This document shows positions 7,894 to 15,961 of a stretch of DNA of 64,000 nucleotides, one piece after another. The stretch is from Gammaproteobacteria bacterium (GTDB lineage: Bacteria > Pseudomonadota > Gammaproteobacteria > UBA6429 > Thiohalophilaceae). The notes beneath the pieces were generated by a model that made no database searches, was not told the DNA's origin, and saw only the letters and a list, made by a program, of their open reading frames with translations. Within the stretch, counting starts at the first letter, position 1. Each line of letters opens with the position of its first letter. Both the position numbers and the translations under genes were made by a program. The DNA lies in the NCBI GenBank assembly GCA_016125505.1, contig WGLP01000011.1, positions 124,001 to 188,000 on the forward strand, in the 5' to 3' direction.

Positions 7894-8157
7894 TCAATCG
7901 TATTTATCAGGCGCCACGGCCTGGGGATGGCAGCATGCGCAGTTGGGACCATGACCCCCGGTAGTCGATTTAGGCGCCAGTGTGCGCGCGGCCTCTTCGC
8001 GGCCGCGCGCCATATAGCCGTGGACTGCGGGTGCGTACAGAAACAGTCTTTCTACAGTTCCCTCACAATGCGGGCATCGCGGCCGATTGGCAAAGATACT
8101 GTGTACCGTTTCGAATACGCAGTTGCAGCTTGTACAACGATAGTCATACGTGGGCAT
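7894..8157 (-). CDS. FmdB-family zinc-ribbon protein
   Basis: 87 residues from the ATG at 8157; a longer open frame upstream lies wholly inside the preceding gene. It opens with the hallmark MPTYDYRCTSC and has a second CxxC in RPRCPHC, giving a four-Cys zinc ribbon typical of FmdB (putative regulatory protein of formamidase/amidase loci). The C-terminus carries an additional Cys cluster (NCACCHP). It overlaps the end of the carbonic-anhydrase-like gene by 14 nt, so translation is coupled. The role is unknown; such ribbons often accompany amidases and carboxylases. Confidence 0.85.
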   Translation of the reverse strand: MPTYDYRCTSCNCVFETVHSIFANRPRCPHCEGTVERLFLYAPAVHGYMARGREEAARTLAPKSTTGGHGPNCACCHPQAVAPDKYD

Positions 8158-8830
8158 GTGCAGTTTCCGCGCGCGCAGCGCTCCAACGGGCGGGTTGCTT
8201 AGCCTTGACGCCGAACTGGGTAGAGGTAACGTCTGTCCGGGCGCGCTTTTCCGCATCCATCGTAGGTGCGCGTAGCCTGCGCGTTTCGACTTCCCAAATC
8301 CACCCACTTACAGTGATGCCCTTGGGAATTAATGGGTGGTTTTTGAAGGCTTCGATTGTCCGCATACAGGCCTGGTCGACATCGTCCATCATGCCGATCC
8401 ACTTGGCGAACGCGCCTTTGTCCAGCTTCAATTCCGGGAGACTGGGGTCGAGAGTCAGGTTATCCGTATCGACGCCCCTGCCCTTGAGTGCAGCCTCGAG
8501 GTCTTTGGCATTGGCGGACAACATGCCGCATTGGGTATGTTGCACGATGACAATTTCGTTGGTCCCAAAGAAATTACACGTCAGCATTGCAGATCGAATG
8601 GCGTCATCGGTAACAATACCGCCGGCATTACGGAAACAGTGGGCATCGCCACCGCCGGCCGGGGAATCAACGTGTATCCCCAGCGCCTCATCTATCGGCA
8701 ATCTTTCATCCATGCATGCCAGCACCCAGAGCCGTCGGTTATTATGTCCATCGGCGCCGTAGCGGCGGCGGCGTGCCCAGTAATCGTATTCTTTTACCCG
8801 ATTCTCGATCTCATCTTTCAAGGTAGCCAT
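8144..8830 (-). CDS. Beta-carbonic-anhydrase-superfamily protein
   Basis: 228 residues from the ATG at 8830, which has a strong GAGGAGG site; the 24-residue upstream extension is discarded. The zinc ligands and catalytic dyad are visible: Cys39-x-Asp41-x-Arg43 in LACMDERLPIDEALGI, and His98-x-x-Cys101 in VIVQHTQCGM. FRNAGGIVTDDAIRSAML is the usual helix. Members reversibly hydrate CO2. Relatives of this sub-branch hydrolyse COS or CS2, so the substrate is open. It is first in an operon with fmdB, behind a sigma-54 promoter at 8875-8890. Confidence 0.88.
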   Translation of the reverse strand: MATLKDEIENRVKEYDYWARRRRYGADGHNNRRLWVLACMDERLPIDEALGIHVDSPAGGGDAHCFRNAGGIVTDDAIRSAMLTCNFFGTNEIVIVQHTQCGMLSANAKDLEAALKGRGVDTDNLTLDPSLPELKLDKGAFAKWIGMMDDVDQACMRTIEAFKNHPLIPKGITVSGWIWEVETRRLRAPTMDAEKRARTDVTSTQFGVKAKQPARWSAARAETAHAHV

Positions 8831-8874
8831 AGCAGTTCCTCCTCGCAGGGTGATTGTATGTTTGGTAACAGCAA

Positions 8875-8890
8875 AGCACCTGCTGTGCCA
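8875..8890 (-). promoter_or_regulatory. Sigma-54 promoter of the carbonic-anhydrase-like/fmdB genes
   Basis: The minus strand reads TGGCACAGCAGGTGCT: a perfect -24 TGGCAC and a -12 GTGCT, with exactly 10 nt between GG and GC. Transcription would start near 8863, about 33 nt before the ATG. The -24 element overlaps an inverted repeat (TGTGCC, 8 nt, GGCACA; 8884-8903). The nearest activator is the split MetOD1/sigma-54 gene. Confidence 0.65.
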
Positions 8891-9082
8891 ATTGTTCGGC
8901 ACAATACAAACAATGACTTACAACCGAGAACGCATGGAATAGTGAACGAGAAATTCGCAGAGACAGAACGCGCCGAGGTCAAACCAGCTGAATTTTCGAG
9001 ACTTTTGGATAGGGAATAAATATTTCCTGGTGCGTAGTAAACTTTCGCACTTCAGGCAATGAACAAATGCTGCAGGAGTGTT

Positions 9083-9490
9083 TTAACCCGCCTTTTCCAG
9101 ACGATGCATCATCTGGATCAATTCGGCTTCATTGCGGCTGACGCCACAGATCTCTTCGATCTCCTTGACGTCGGCGCCTTTGCGCGCCATGGCGATGGCG
9201 TGCTCGTAGGGTTGGTTCGCGGATTCATAGAGATCGAATTCTTCCTGACGTTGCGCCAGACGACGCATACGGCGTTCCAGTTCCAGCACGCGCCCGCCAA
9301 CACCGACGGACGAGGTTGTCAGTGCACGGATATCGCTGCGCAGTTGCTGCATCTCCTTGCGCAGCTGACGGTAGTGACGCTGGTTACGTGCAACGCTCCA
9401 CAGCGCAGTGAATAACACCAACGCACTCACCAGAAACAAGACCGCGACCGGTACGATACTCACTTGCATGTTTGTCATCACTTCCGTCAT
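9083..9490 (-). CDS. DUF2802 membrane-anchored protein of the chemotaxis locus
   Basis: 135 residues. One N-terminal membrane helix (about residues 9-30), a coiled coil (about 40-90) and a C-terminal helix-turn-helix-like segment (KGADVKEIEEICGVSRNEAELIQMM), the DUF2802 pattern. Such genes lie at the end of the parC-parP-cheW run in Pseudomonas-like bacteria. The role is unknown; a polar anchor is a guess. The ATG follows the stop of the small upstream gene directly, and Met5 or Met8 are possible starts. Confidence 0.8.
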   Translation of the reverse strand: MTEVMTNMQVSIVPVAVLFLVSALVLFTALWSVARNQRHYRQLRKEMQQLRSDIRALTTSSVGVGGRVLELERRMRRLAQRQEEFDLYESANQPYEHAIAMARKGADVKEIEEICGVSRNEAELIQMMHRLEKAG

Positions 9491-9667
9491 CTAGGCATAC
9501 TCATCGATATGGCCGTCGTGCTTATCATCTTCCGGCTTGTCGCGTTCGTCCTGTTGCTTGTATTGCTTGTCCGACTGACGCGGTTGCTGGCCGGTCTGTT
9601 TGACGGTGTGCGCTTCCGCCGCCGGCCAGGTAATGGGTGTGTTGTGTATGCGTCCTATCTCCGCCAT
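9491..9667 (-). CDS. Small hydrophilic protein between cheW and DUF2802 gene
   Basis: 58 residues (ATG 9667; a GTG at 9673 is also in frame). It begins MAEIGRIHNTPITWP, has a Gln/Lys/Asp-rich middle and ends in a short acidic DGHIDEYA tail. No membrane segment. It fits exactly between cheW (27 nt upstream) and the DUF2802 gene (0 nt). I recall similar short genes at this place in other gammaproteobacterial chemotaxis operons, with a conserved N-terminus and a D-E-Y-A-like end, but cannot verify this. Function unknown. Confidence 0.6.
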   Translation of the reverse strand: MAEIGRIHNTPITWPAAEAHTVKQTGQQPRQSDKQYKQQDERDKPEDDKHDGHIDEYA

Positions 9668-9694
9668 ATGCACATAATGGCAGCCGGTTCATCG

Positions 9695-10177
9695 CTAGAG
9701 CGATGCGACCTCCTGCCATTCCTCGTCAGTGAGCAATTTGTCGACGTCCACCAGGATCAGCAGCTCCTTGCCCTGACTGGAAACGCCCTGAATATACTTG
9801 GAACTCTCATCGGTGCCGACATTCGGCGCGCTTTCGATTTCGCTGGCGCGCAGGTCCACCACCTCCGCCACGCTGTCCACCAGGATACCAACCACATTGT
9901 CGCCTGCCTCGATGATCACGATGCGGGTGGAATCGTCCGGGTCTTTATCCGGCAAACCGAAGCGCTTGCGTGAATCGATGACGGTGACGACGTTGCCGCG
10001 CAGATTGATGATACCCAGCACATAGTGCGGCGCGCCGGGGACCGGGGCGATTTCCGTCATGCGCAGGACTTCCTGTACCTGCATCACCTTGATGCCGTAC
10101 TTTTCGTTGTCCAGAAAGAAGGTCACCCACTGGGTTAAGGGGTCGTTGGCACTGCTCTTTTGTGCAACTTGGCTCAT
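9695..10177 (-). CDS. cheW: Chemotaxis coupling protein CheW
   Basis: 160 residues, a single CheW domain: WVTFFLDNEKYGIKVMQVQEVL, then VLGIINLRGNVVTVIDSRKRFG (the receptor/kinase binding region), VGILVDSVAEVVDLRASEI and GVSSQGKELLILVDVDKLL. It links CheA to chemoreceptors in the polar array. It lies downstream of the ParP-like gene in the same direction, and ATG 10177 has an AGGAGA site. Confidence 0.95.
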   Translation of the reverse strand: MSQVAQKSSANDPLTQWVTFFLDNEKYGIKVMQVQEVLRMTEIAPVPGAPHYVLGIINLRGNVVTVIDSRKRFGLPDKDPDDSTRIVIIEAGDNVVGILVDSVAEVVDLRASEIESAPNVGTDESSKYIQGVSSQGKELLILVDVDKLLTDEEWQEVASL

Positions 10178-10294
10178 TGTTTCGTTCTCCTGTTACAGGC
10201 TTGTTCAATCTAACCGGGCGGTGGTGTGTCAAAAACCGGTCATGGCACAGCCTTCACCGTGTTTATTGCATTTCCCATGCCACCCGACCGAAAT

Positions 10295-11158
10295 TTATTC
10301 GCGAAACGCCTCCACCGGCGTGCGTTTGGCCAGCAGTTCCGCAAAGGCCGTGGCATCCACCAGGGCGCACATGTGTTCGATCACCGTCCCCGCCAGCCAG
10401 CGGCGTTGGGTCCGTTCGCTGCGCCAGCGCACGGCATCCGCCTTGAGGGTCACGACTTCATTGACCTCGTCGCAGGCCAGTCCATAGCGGCTGTTATTGA
10501 TCAATACAACACGGGTAATACGTTGGTACGGGTCTTCGCCGGCCAGCAGCTTGCGTTTGCTCTCCGGCAAGACCAGCCGCGCGGTATCGACCACCGGGAT
10601 TTGTTGATTGAGGTGCGACATGAGCCCCAGGTAAAAATCGGCATGACCCGGCATTTCCGTCACCTTTTCTTCATCCCATTCCACCACACCGTTGAGGTCC
10701 ACCAAGGGCACGGCGAGGGTCAGCCCCGCCACCTTGAATAACATGGCCTGCAGTTCCTGCCCCATCCAGGCAGGGGCGGCAGGTTCCTCGGCTGGTGCCT
10801 GGGGTTTTGCAACGGGCACAGGCGGTGCGGCGACCTCTGCCACTTCCTCGACGGGAACAATCGGTTCCGGTATCACCTCGACGACGGGCGGCGCAACCGG
10901 GGGCAGTGTCTCGAAAATTGACGGTGTCTGGGTTTTGACGTCGACCGGCTTGGGCGCACTGACCATGCGCGGATGCGGGATCGGTGCCGCCACCGATGGA
11001 GGTTCAATGGCAGCCGGCGCTTCCACGGGTGCTACTTGTTCCGGCCCGGGGAATTCTGCCTCGGTTTCGGCAAATGCCTCGACATCCCGCAACAGGGATT
11101 CGAAAAAGGCGCCAATCGCGTCTTCTTGTTCGAGCAATTTGTTTGCCTTGTTCGCCAT
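10295..11158 (-). CDS. CheW-domain protein with disordered N-terminus, ParP-like
   Basis: 287 residues from the ATG at 11158, which overlaps the stop of the ParA-like gene by 1 nt (TAATG). The N-terminus has a helix (EQEDAIGAFFESLLRDVEAF). A Pro/Val/Glu-rich linker follows to about residue 150. The last about 135 residues are a CheW-like domain (GLTLAVPLVDLNGVVEWDEEK, RVVLINNSRYGLACDEVNEVV). Linker plus C-terminal CheW-like domain next to a ParA-type ATPase matches ParP of Vibrio and Pseudomonas, which tethers chemotaxis arrays to the old pole through ParC and CheA. The ParP assignment rests on architecture and neighbourhood. Confidence 0.8.
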   Translation of the reverse strand: MANKANKLLEQEDAIGAFFESLLRDVEAFAETEAEFPGPEQVAPVEAPAAIEPPSVAAPIPHPRMVSAPKPVDVKTQTPSIFETLPPVAPPVVEVIPEPIVPVEEVAEVAAPPVPVAKPQAPAEEPAAPAWMGQELQAMLFKVAGLTLAVPLVDLNGVVEWDEEKVTEMPGHADFYLGLMSHLNQQIPVVDTARLVLPESKRKLLAGEDPYQRITRVVLINNSRYGLACDEVNEVVTLKADAVRWRSERTQRRWLAGTVIEHMCALVDATAFAELLAKRTPVEAFRE

Positions 11159-11952
11159 TAGCCGTGTCCTACCAGATGCAAGGATGCCGGTGCGCCCTGG
11201 CGCTTGTTCAGGTCCGCCAGCAAGGCCTCGTAAGCCTTGGCCCCGCGGCCGGACGCGGCCACGTGGGAAATGGGCAGGCCTTTGCGGCTGGCCTCGCGAA
11301 ACTGGGTATCCACCGGAATGACGTTTGACCACAGCTTGTCACCATACTGCAATTGCAACTGACGCAAACAGTCGATGGCGGCACGGGTGCGCCGATCGAA
11401 CATGGTGGGCACAATCAGATAATCCAGCGGCTGTTTGCGCGCGCGCAGCACCATATCCAGGGTGTGCAGCATGCGCTCCAGGCCTTTCATGGCGAGGAAT
11501 TCGGTCTGCACCGGCACCAGCAACTGCGAGGCGGCAGCCAGGGCATTGACCATCAAGATGCCCAGCAAGGGCGGGCAATCGATAATGCAGTAATCGAATT
11601 CATCGAAGTACGGTGCGAGGGCACGTTGCAGCACCAGGCCTTTGCCCTCCTGCGCCCCCAGTTGCCGATCAAGGGTGGCCAGGGCCGTGGACGCCGGGAG
11701 CAATTTCACGCCGTCGACTTCGGTATCCCGAATAATGGCATGCAGGGGTGTGGCCGGGGTCTGGAACAGGTGATAGATACTGGGCGTGTGGCTGTCCGGG
11801 TCGTATTTGAAATAGGCGGTCATCGAGCCGTGCGGATCCATATCGACCAGCAAAACGGTTTTGCCCTCGCGGCTCAACAGACCCGCAAGGCTGACGGCGG
11901 TAGTGGTCTTACCCACCCCGCCCTTTTGATTGGCCGCCGCCCAGACACGCAA
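11158..11952 (-). CDS. ParA/MinD-family ATPase, ParC-like polar chemotaxis localiser
   Basis: 264 residues. A deviant Walker A motif at the N-terminus (NQKGGVGKTTTAVSLAG), a Walker A' region VLLVDMDPHGS and YCIIDCPPLLG place it in the ParA family. The start is a TTG at 11952 with AGGAGG 8 nt before it; no ATG is available. Its gene partner is the ParP-like protein, overlapping by 1 nt. This is the chemotaxis-array positioning protein called ParC in Vibrio, not topoisomerase IV. In related genomes it follows motD directly. Here it is separated from motD by about 7 kb of unrelated genes. Confidence 0.85.
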   Translation of the reverse strand: MRVWAAANQKGGVGKTTTAVSLAGLLSREGKTVLLVDMDPHGSMTAYFKYDPDSHTPSIYHLFQTPATPLHAIIRDTEVDGVKLLPASTALATLDRQLGAQEGKGLVLQRALAPYFDEFDYCIIDCPPLLGILMVNALAAASQLLVPVQTEFLAMKGLERMLHTLDMVLRARKQPLDYLIVPTMFDRRTRAAIDCLRQLQLQYGDKLWSNVIPVDTQFREASRKGLPISHVAASGRGAKAYEALLADLNKRQGAPASLHLVGHG

Positions 11953-12032
11953 GGGACGTCACCTCCTGTTGTTGCACACCCGTCCAGTGGTCGAAAGTTC
12001 GGATTCGGGGCCTACCGGGAAAAAAGGGATTG

Positions 12033-12061
12033 TTTACAGCGCGTACCCTGTTTAACGTCAA
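12033..12061 (-). promoter_or_regulatory. Candidate sigma-70 promoter for the parC-like/cheW block
   Basis: The minus strand has TTGACG, a 17-nt spacer and TGTAAA, about 80 nt before the TTG start at 11952. I found no sigma-28 match in the 194-nt gap. A house-keeping promoter would explain how the block is expressed away from the cheY operon. Confidence 0.4.
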
Positions 12062-12146
12062 AAATCGGAAAATCTTGACCCGGAAAAGCCGGAAAATGAG
12101 ACTTTGTGGCCCCTGCGACCCCGCGTCCCTTTCGCGTATTTAACCC

Positions 12147-12785
12147 TCAGTGCTTCGATCTGGCAGTTGGCAATAATTGCGCCGAGACACCGGGTCGCCC
12201 GCGAAACATCTGATGACAGGCGACACAGCCGCTGGCGATGTCACCCAGATGCACGGCCGCCTTGGCCATATTGCCCCGCTCGGCCGCTTCCGCCAGGCGC
12301 AGTGCTGAACCTTCTACCGCATCATTCATTCCCGGCAGGACAGATAGCGCATCATTATTGATTTTGTCGAGGGGAAAATATGGCAGCAGCCCACCGACTG
12401 GGATGCGGTGGTTGGCAAGACGCCGCGCACTGTCCGCCGCCTGTTCGGCGTTATCGGTGGCGACGGCTGCGGCGATACTCTGATACTCCGACAGGATTTC
12501 CTGCATCACCTGGCGTAAGGTCAGTTCCTTGCCATGACGAGTGTGGCCGGCGTGCACCTTGCTGATGGTGGCGCGCAACTCGGGTGACAGGGCTAAAAAC
12601 TTTTGCCGTAGCTCGGGTGTCCAGCTCATGATCATCTGCCGGTTCTCCGGACTCATCTTGGCAAGTTGCGCCGGAATCGGTGCGGACTGTTTTGCGTCAT
12701 CGGCCAGCGTGATGCCACTGAACGAAAACAATAACGCAAGCATGAACATGGCGTGCTTGTTAACTTGTGAGTTTGTTCTGTGCAT
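12147..12785 (-). CDS. Periplasmic cytochrome c' -like protein
   Basis: 212 residues from ATG 12785, with AGGAGG upstream. Signal peptide ending around ITLADD. Helical throughout, with a single haem-binding motif near the C-terminus (SGCVACHQMFR), as in the four-helix cytochrome c' family. The family binds NO or is involved in gas sensing and electron shuttling; here it is longer than the usual about 130 residues, with an N-terminal segment rich in LSPELR-type repeats. It is the last gene of the run MFP-permease-ATPase-cytochrome, 62 nt after the ATPase. Confidence 0.75.
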   Translation of the reverse strand: MHRTNSQVNKHAMFMLALLFSFSGITLADDAKQSAPIPAQLAKMSPENRQMIMSWTPELRQKFLALSPELRATISKVHAGHTRHGKELTLRQVMQEILSEYQSIAAAVATDNAEQAADSARRLANHRIPVGGLLPYFPLDKINNDALSVLPGMNDAVEGSALRLAEAAERGNMAKAAVHLGDIASGCVACHQMFRGRPGVSAQLLPTARSKH

Positions 12786-12847
12786 AGCAACCTCCTGGTG
12801 TGTCAAACACCTGTAGTGAGAAAAATAAAAATGGCCTGGGTAACATT

Positions 12848-13558
12848 TCAATCAAACTGCTTACCCTCGCCGGCCTCCTCGTGTGTGCGGCCGTCGCGGA
12901 TGTGATAAATACGTTTGAAGGTCGGAATGATCTTTTCGTCATGCGTGACCACGATAATGGCGGTCTGGTACTGGCGTGCCATTTGATTGAGAATCCGGAT
13001 CACCGCCAGCGCCCGCTCACTGTCGAGCGGCGCAGTCGGCTCATCGGCGAGAATTACCGGCGGCTGATTGACCAGTGCCCGCGCAATGGAGACACGTTGC
13101 TGTTCGCCGCCGGAGAGTTGTGACGGCATGGCCTGGGCGCGATGCCCAACATCCAGGGCCTCAAGCAGGGCATTGGCCTGTTTGCGCGCTTCGCCATTGG
13201 GACGACCCGCGAGCATCGGCAACAACGCGACATTATCGGTAACGTTGAGAAACGGTATCAGATAGGGTGCCTGAAACACGAAACCGATCTTGTCACGGCG
13301 CAAGGCGCGCAGGTCCGGAATCTTCCAGTCGTCGTCATAAATCACCTGTTCGCCCAGCGTCATACGGCCCGCGGTCGGTTCGATGACCGCGCCCAGACAT
13401 TTAAGCAAGGTACTCTTGCCGGAACCCGACGGTCCGATCAGGCCGACGACTTCACCCGGTGCAACCTGCATATCCACACCCTTGAGGGCGAACACCGCGG
13501 TCTCGCCCTCGCCGTATCGCTTCTTCAAACCTGCGATCTGAATCCCCTTGCCTGACAT
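12848..13558 (-). CDS. ABC transporter ATPase, MacB/LolD/DevA type
   Basis: 236 residues from ATG 13558. Walker A GPSGSGKSTLLK, Q-loop VFQAPYLIP, signature LSGGEQQRVSIARAL, Walker B VILADEPTAPLDSE and switch His in VVTHDEK. The closest type is the ATPase of exporters with one FtsX-like permease and a periplasmic adaptor (MacB, DevBCA, LolD). It is immediately 3' of the permease gene (1 nt gap) and would energise the efflux or extrusion of an envelope substrate. Substrate unknown. Confidence 0.9.
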   Translation of the reverse strand: MSGKGIQIAGLKKRYGEGETAVFALKGVDMQVAPGEVVGLIGPSGSGKSTLLKCLGAVIEPTAGRMTLGEQVIYDDDWKIPDLRALRRDKIGFVFQAPYLIPFLNVTDNVALLPMLAGRPNGEARKQANALLEALDVGHRAQAMPSQLSGGEQQRVSIARALVNQPPVILADEPTAPLDSERALAVIRILNQMARQYQTAIIVVTHDEKIIPTFKRIYHIRDGRTHEEAGEGKQFD

Positions 13559-13559
13559 C

Positions 13560-14762
13560 TCAGCCACCGATGGCCTCGGCCGGATCGATCCGGAGTGCGG
13601 CGCGGATCGCGAGCACACTCGCCAGCGCACAGATCAACACGACCGCAATGAATCCGCGAATCGAATCCTCCGGCAGCAACAGGACATACTTGGGAAAGAC
13701 AGGTGCCCAAAAGGTGGCCGCGATTTTTCCAACGGCAAACCCGATCAGTCCCAGGCCGACGGCCTGCTGCATGATCATGGCGGCAATGGTGCGATTGCGG
13801 GTGCCGATCAATTTGAGCACGGCGATCTCGCGGATCTTGCCCAGCGTCAGGGTGTAAATGATGAAGGCCACGATGGCGGCACTGACGATGGCCAGGATTA
13901 CCATGAACATGCCAATCTGTTTCGCGGCCGTCGCGATCAGCTTGTGCACCAGGATGTTCTCCATCTGCGCGCGAGTAAACACCGTCAGGCGTTTCCAGTG
14001 GCGGATCGGTTCGGCCACGGCTTCCGCGGTGTAACCGGGCTTGATTCTGACCAGCACGGCGTTGACGTAGGGATTGCTGCTTTGCGAAGCGATCACCGCA
14101 TCGAGCAGACCCGGCACATTCGGCCGGTTGAACTGCGGGTTTGCGGCGGTACGCCGGCGCTGTTGCAGAATGGCTTCGTTGTCCTTGAGAAACTGCGCCT
14201 GTTGCGCATCCTTGAGTGGAATGAAGACCATGGGATCGCCGTTGGAAGACACCATGCGCCGCGTCAATCCCACCACGACATAGTGATTACGGCGAATCTG
14301 GATACGGTCACCCAGGTGAAATCCGCTGGCGATGTCTGCCACCGCTTCATAATGACTGCGGGTAAGATGCCGCCCGGCCACCAGATACGGTGGCCAACCT
14401 GCAGTGCCCGGACCATTGGGTGGAATGCCAACTACCATGGCGCGCACATCCGTGCGCGCGCGCCGTACCTGCATCGTCAAATAGGTGATGTTGCTGGCAT
14501 CGGCAACGCCCGGCATGGCGATAATGCCGCGCCATGCCGTATCGTAAAGGCTGGAGGCTTCGGCATACGGTCCCTGTGTATTTTTTTGCACGACCCACAG
14601 ATCGGCACCACTGTTATCCAGCAACACCATGGCATCGTCGATCATGCCGCGATAGACACCGGCCATGGTCAGGGTTACGCCGATGAGCAAACCCAGACCG
14701 ACGCCGGTAAAAACGAACTTGCCCCAGGCATGCAGAATGTCGCGCCCGGCCAGACTGATCAT
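13560..14762 (-). CDS. FtsX-family ABC permease (DevC/MacB-like)
   Basis: 400 residues. One N-terminal membrane helix (KFVFTGVGLGLLIGVTL), a large periplasmic domain (NNSGADLWVVQKNTQGPYAEAS, VVGLTRRMVSSNGDPMVF), then three C-terminal helices (QIGMFMVILAIVSAAIV, GKIREIAVLKLIGTRNRTI, DPAEAIGG). This is the FtsX arrangement of mechanotransmission-type ABC exporters. It overlaps the adaptor gene by ATGA at 14759-14762 and the ATPase follows at once, so the three proteins form one complex. Confidence 0.9.
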   Translation of the reverse strand: MISLAGRDILHAWGKFVFTGVGLGLLIGVTLTMAGVYRGMIDDAMVLLDNSGADLWVVQKNTQGPYAEASSLYDTAWRGIIAMPGVADASNITYLTMQVRRARTDVRAMVVGIPPNGPGTAGWPPYLVAGRHLTRSHYEAVADIASGFHLGDRIQIRRNHYVVVGLTRRMVSSNGDPMVFIPLKDAQQAQFLKDNEAILQQRRRTAANPQFNRPNVPGLLDAVIASQSSNPYVNAVLVRIKPGYTAEAVAEPIRHWKRLTVFTRAQMENILVHKLIATAAKQIGMFMVILAIVSAAIVAFIIYTLTLGKIREIAVLKLIGTRNRTIAAMIMQQAVGLGLIGFAVGKIAATFWAPVFPKYVLLLPEDSIRGFIAVVLICALASVLAIRAALRIDPAEAIGG

Positions 14763-15961
14763 GGTTTCACTCCGGGAATGCGATCGACGATGTCGATATT
14801 GCTGTGCGCGCTGAGCGTGCGCTGGCTGTACACCACCACCTGATCGCCGCTAGCAAGTCCCTCCACCTGCACCACGCCGTCGAGGTCATTGGCCAGAACT
14901 CTGACCGCGTGAAAGTGGAGCCGGCCCGAACTCACCTGCCACACACCTGTTTTCCCGTCGACACGTTGCAGGCTCGCATTGGGGATCGCAGCCTGCGCCG
15001 GCAGTGCCGGCAAGGCCACTGTCACATCGGCCAGCTCACCCAGGGGTGGCAGAGGTTGCGGGATGTCGTCGAAGACGATCTTGACCAGCGTCTCTTCGGT
15101 CACGGCATCCGCCACCGGCTCGACCCGCAGGACGTGACCGCTTAAGATCTGATTGGAACGCGAACGCAGTACGATCCGCGCCGGCAAGCCGGCCTGCATG
15201 CCCGTGGCGGTGAGTTGATCAAAACGGGTATCGATCCAGAGACTGTCCGGTGCGATCATGTCGATCACTGCAGCGCCGGCAATGATCGTGGTACCGGGAT
15301 CGGCATAGCGTGCCGTGACCAGTCCGGCGACCGGCGCAATCAGGCGCAGATTGTCGCGTTGCTGCTGCAGTCCTTTCAGCTCCGCGCGTACCCGTAACAG
15401 ATCCTGACGTGCCGCAGCCACATTCGCGCGCGCCGCGTTGAGCGCGGCGAGAGCGACCTGATATTCCTGGCGTCGGGATTCGATCGCTTCTTCACTGACG
15501 GTATGTGCCTTAAGCAGTTTCTCGTATCGACGCGCCTGAGCCTGTGCATAGTCTTTACGTGCATCAGCTTCGTGCTGTTGCGCCTCGCTGGCCATCACGG
15601 CGGCTTCGGCCCGCTTGAGCGCTGCCTCCTGTGCCCGAATCCGATCATCGAGGTCCACTGGATCCATTTCACCCAGCACATCCCCCGCGCGGACGCGATC
15701 GCCGACATGCACATCCAGCCGCAAGAGCCGTCCGGCAAGCGTCGGACCAATCTTATAGATATAACGCGCCTCAACAGTACCAATACCGAACAGCGCCGGC
15801 GCAATCGCGCGTTGTTCGACGGTCGCGACCGTCACCGGCACCGGTGCCAGCGGCCCTGCCCGCAGGGCCACAAAGATCAACAACGCCAACAACGGTAGGA
15901 GCACGCCAAGCAGGGCCAGGGTACGGCCTCGTATGGACAAACGGTGTCTAAGTCTGTCCAT
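14759..15961 (-). CDS. Membrane-fusion (HlyD-type) adaptor of the ABC exporter
   Basis: 400 residues if it begins at the ATG at 15961. One N-terminal membrane helix (LALLGVLLPLLALLIFVAL), then a lipoyl-like half (ARYIYKIGPTLAGRLLRLDVHVGDRVRAGD), a long alpha-hairpin (QEAALKRAEAAV to LKGLQQQRDNL) and the second lipoyl half (LIAPVAGLVTARYADPGTTI), followed by beta-barrel and membrane-proximal domains. It fits DevB/MacA adaptors that bridge the permease to an outer-membrane channel, which is not present nearby. In-frame codons upstream exist but add only 33 poorly coding residues. Confidence 0.88.
   Translation of the reverse strand: MDRLRHRLSIRGRTLALLGVLLPLLALLIFVALRAGPLAPVPVTVATVEQRAIAPALFGIGTVEARYIYKIGPTLAGRLLRLDVHVGDRVRAGDVLGEMDPVDLDDRIRAQEAALKRAEAAVMASEAQQHEADARKDYAQAQARRYEKLLKAHTVSEEAIESRRQEYQVALAALNAARANVAAARQDLLRVRAELKGLQQQRDNLRLIAPVAGLVTARYADPGTTIIAGAAVIDMIAPDSLWIDTRFDQLTATGMQAGLPARIVLRSRSNQILSGHVLRVEPVADAVTEETLVKIVFDDIPQPLPPLGELADVTVALPALPAQAAIPNASLQRVDGKTGVWQVSSGRLHFHAVRVLANDLDGVVQVEGLASGDQVVVYSQRTLSAHSNIDIVDRIPGVKP

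Noticed and set aside
13548..14843. Plus-strand 431-codon frame
   Set aside because: Shadow of the FtsX-type permease and neighbours; His/Asp/Gly-rich composition, no family motif.
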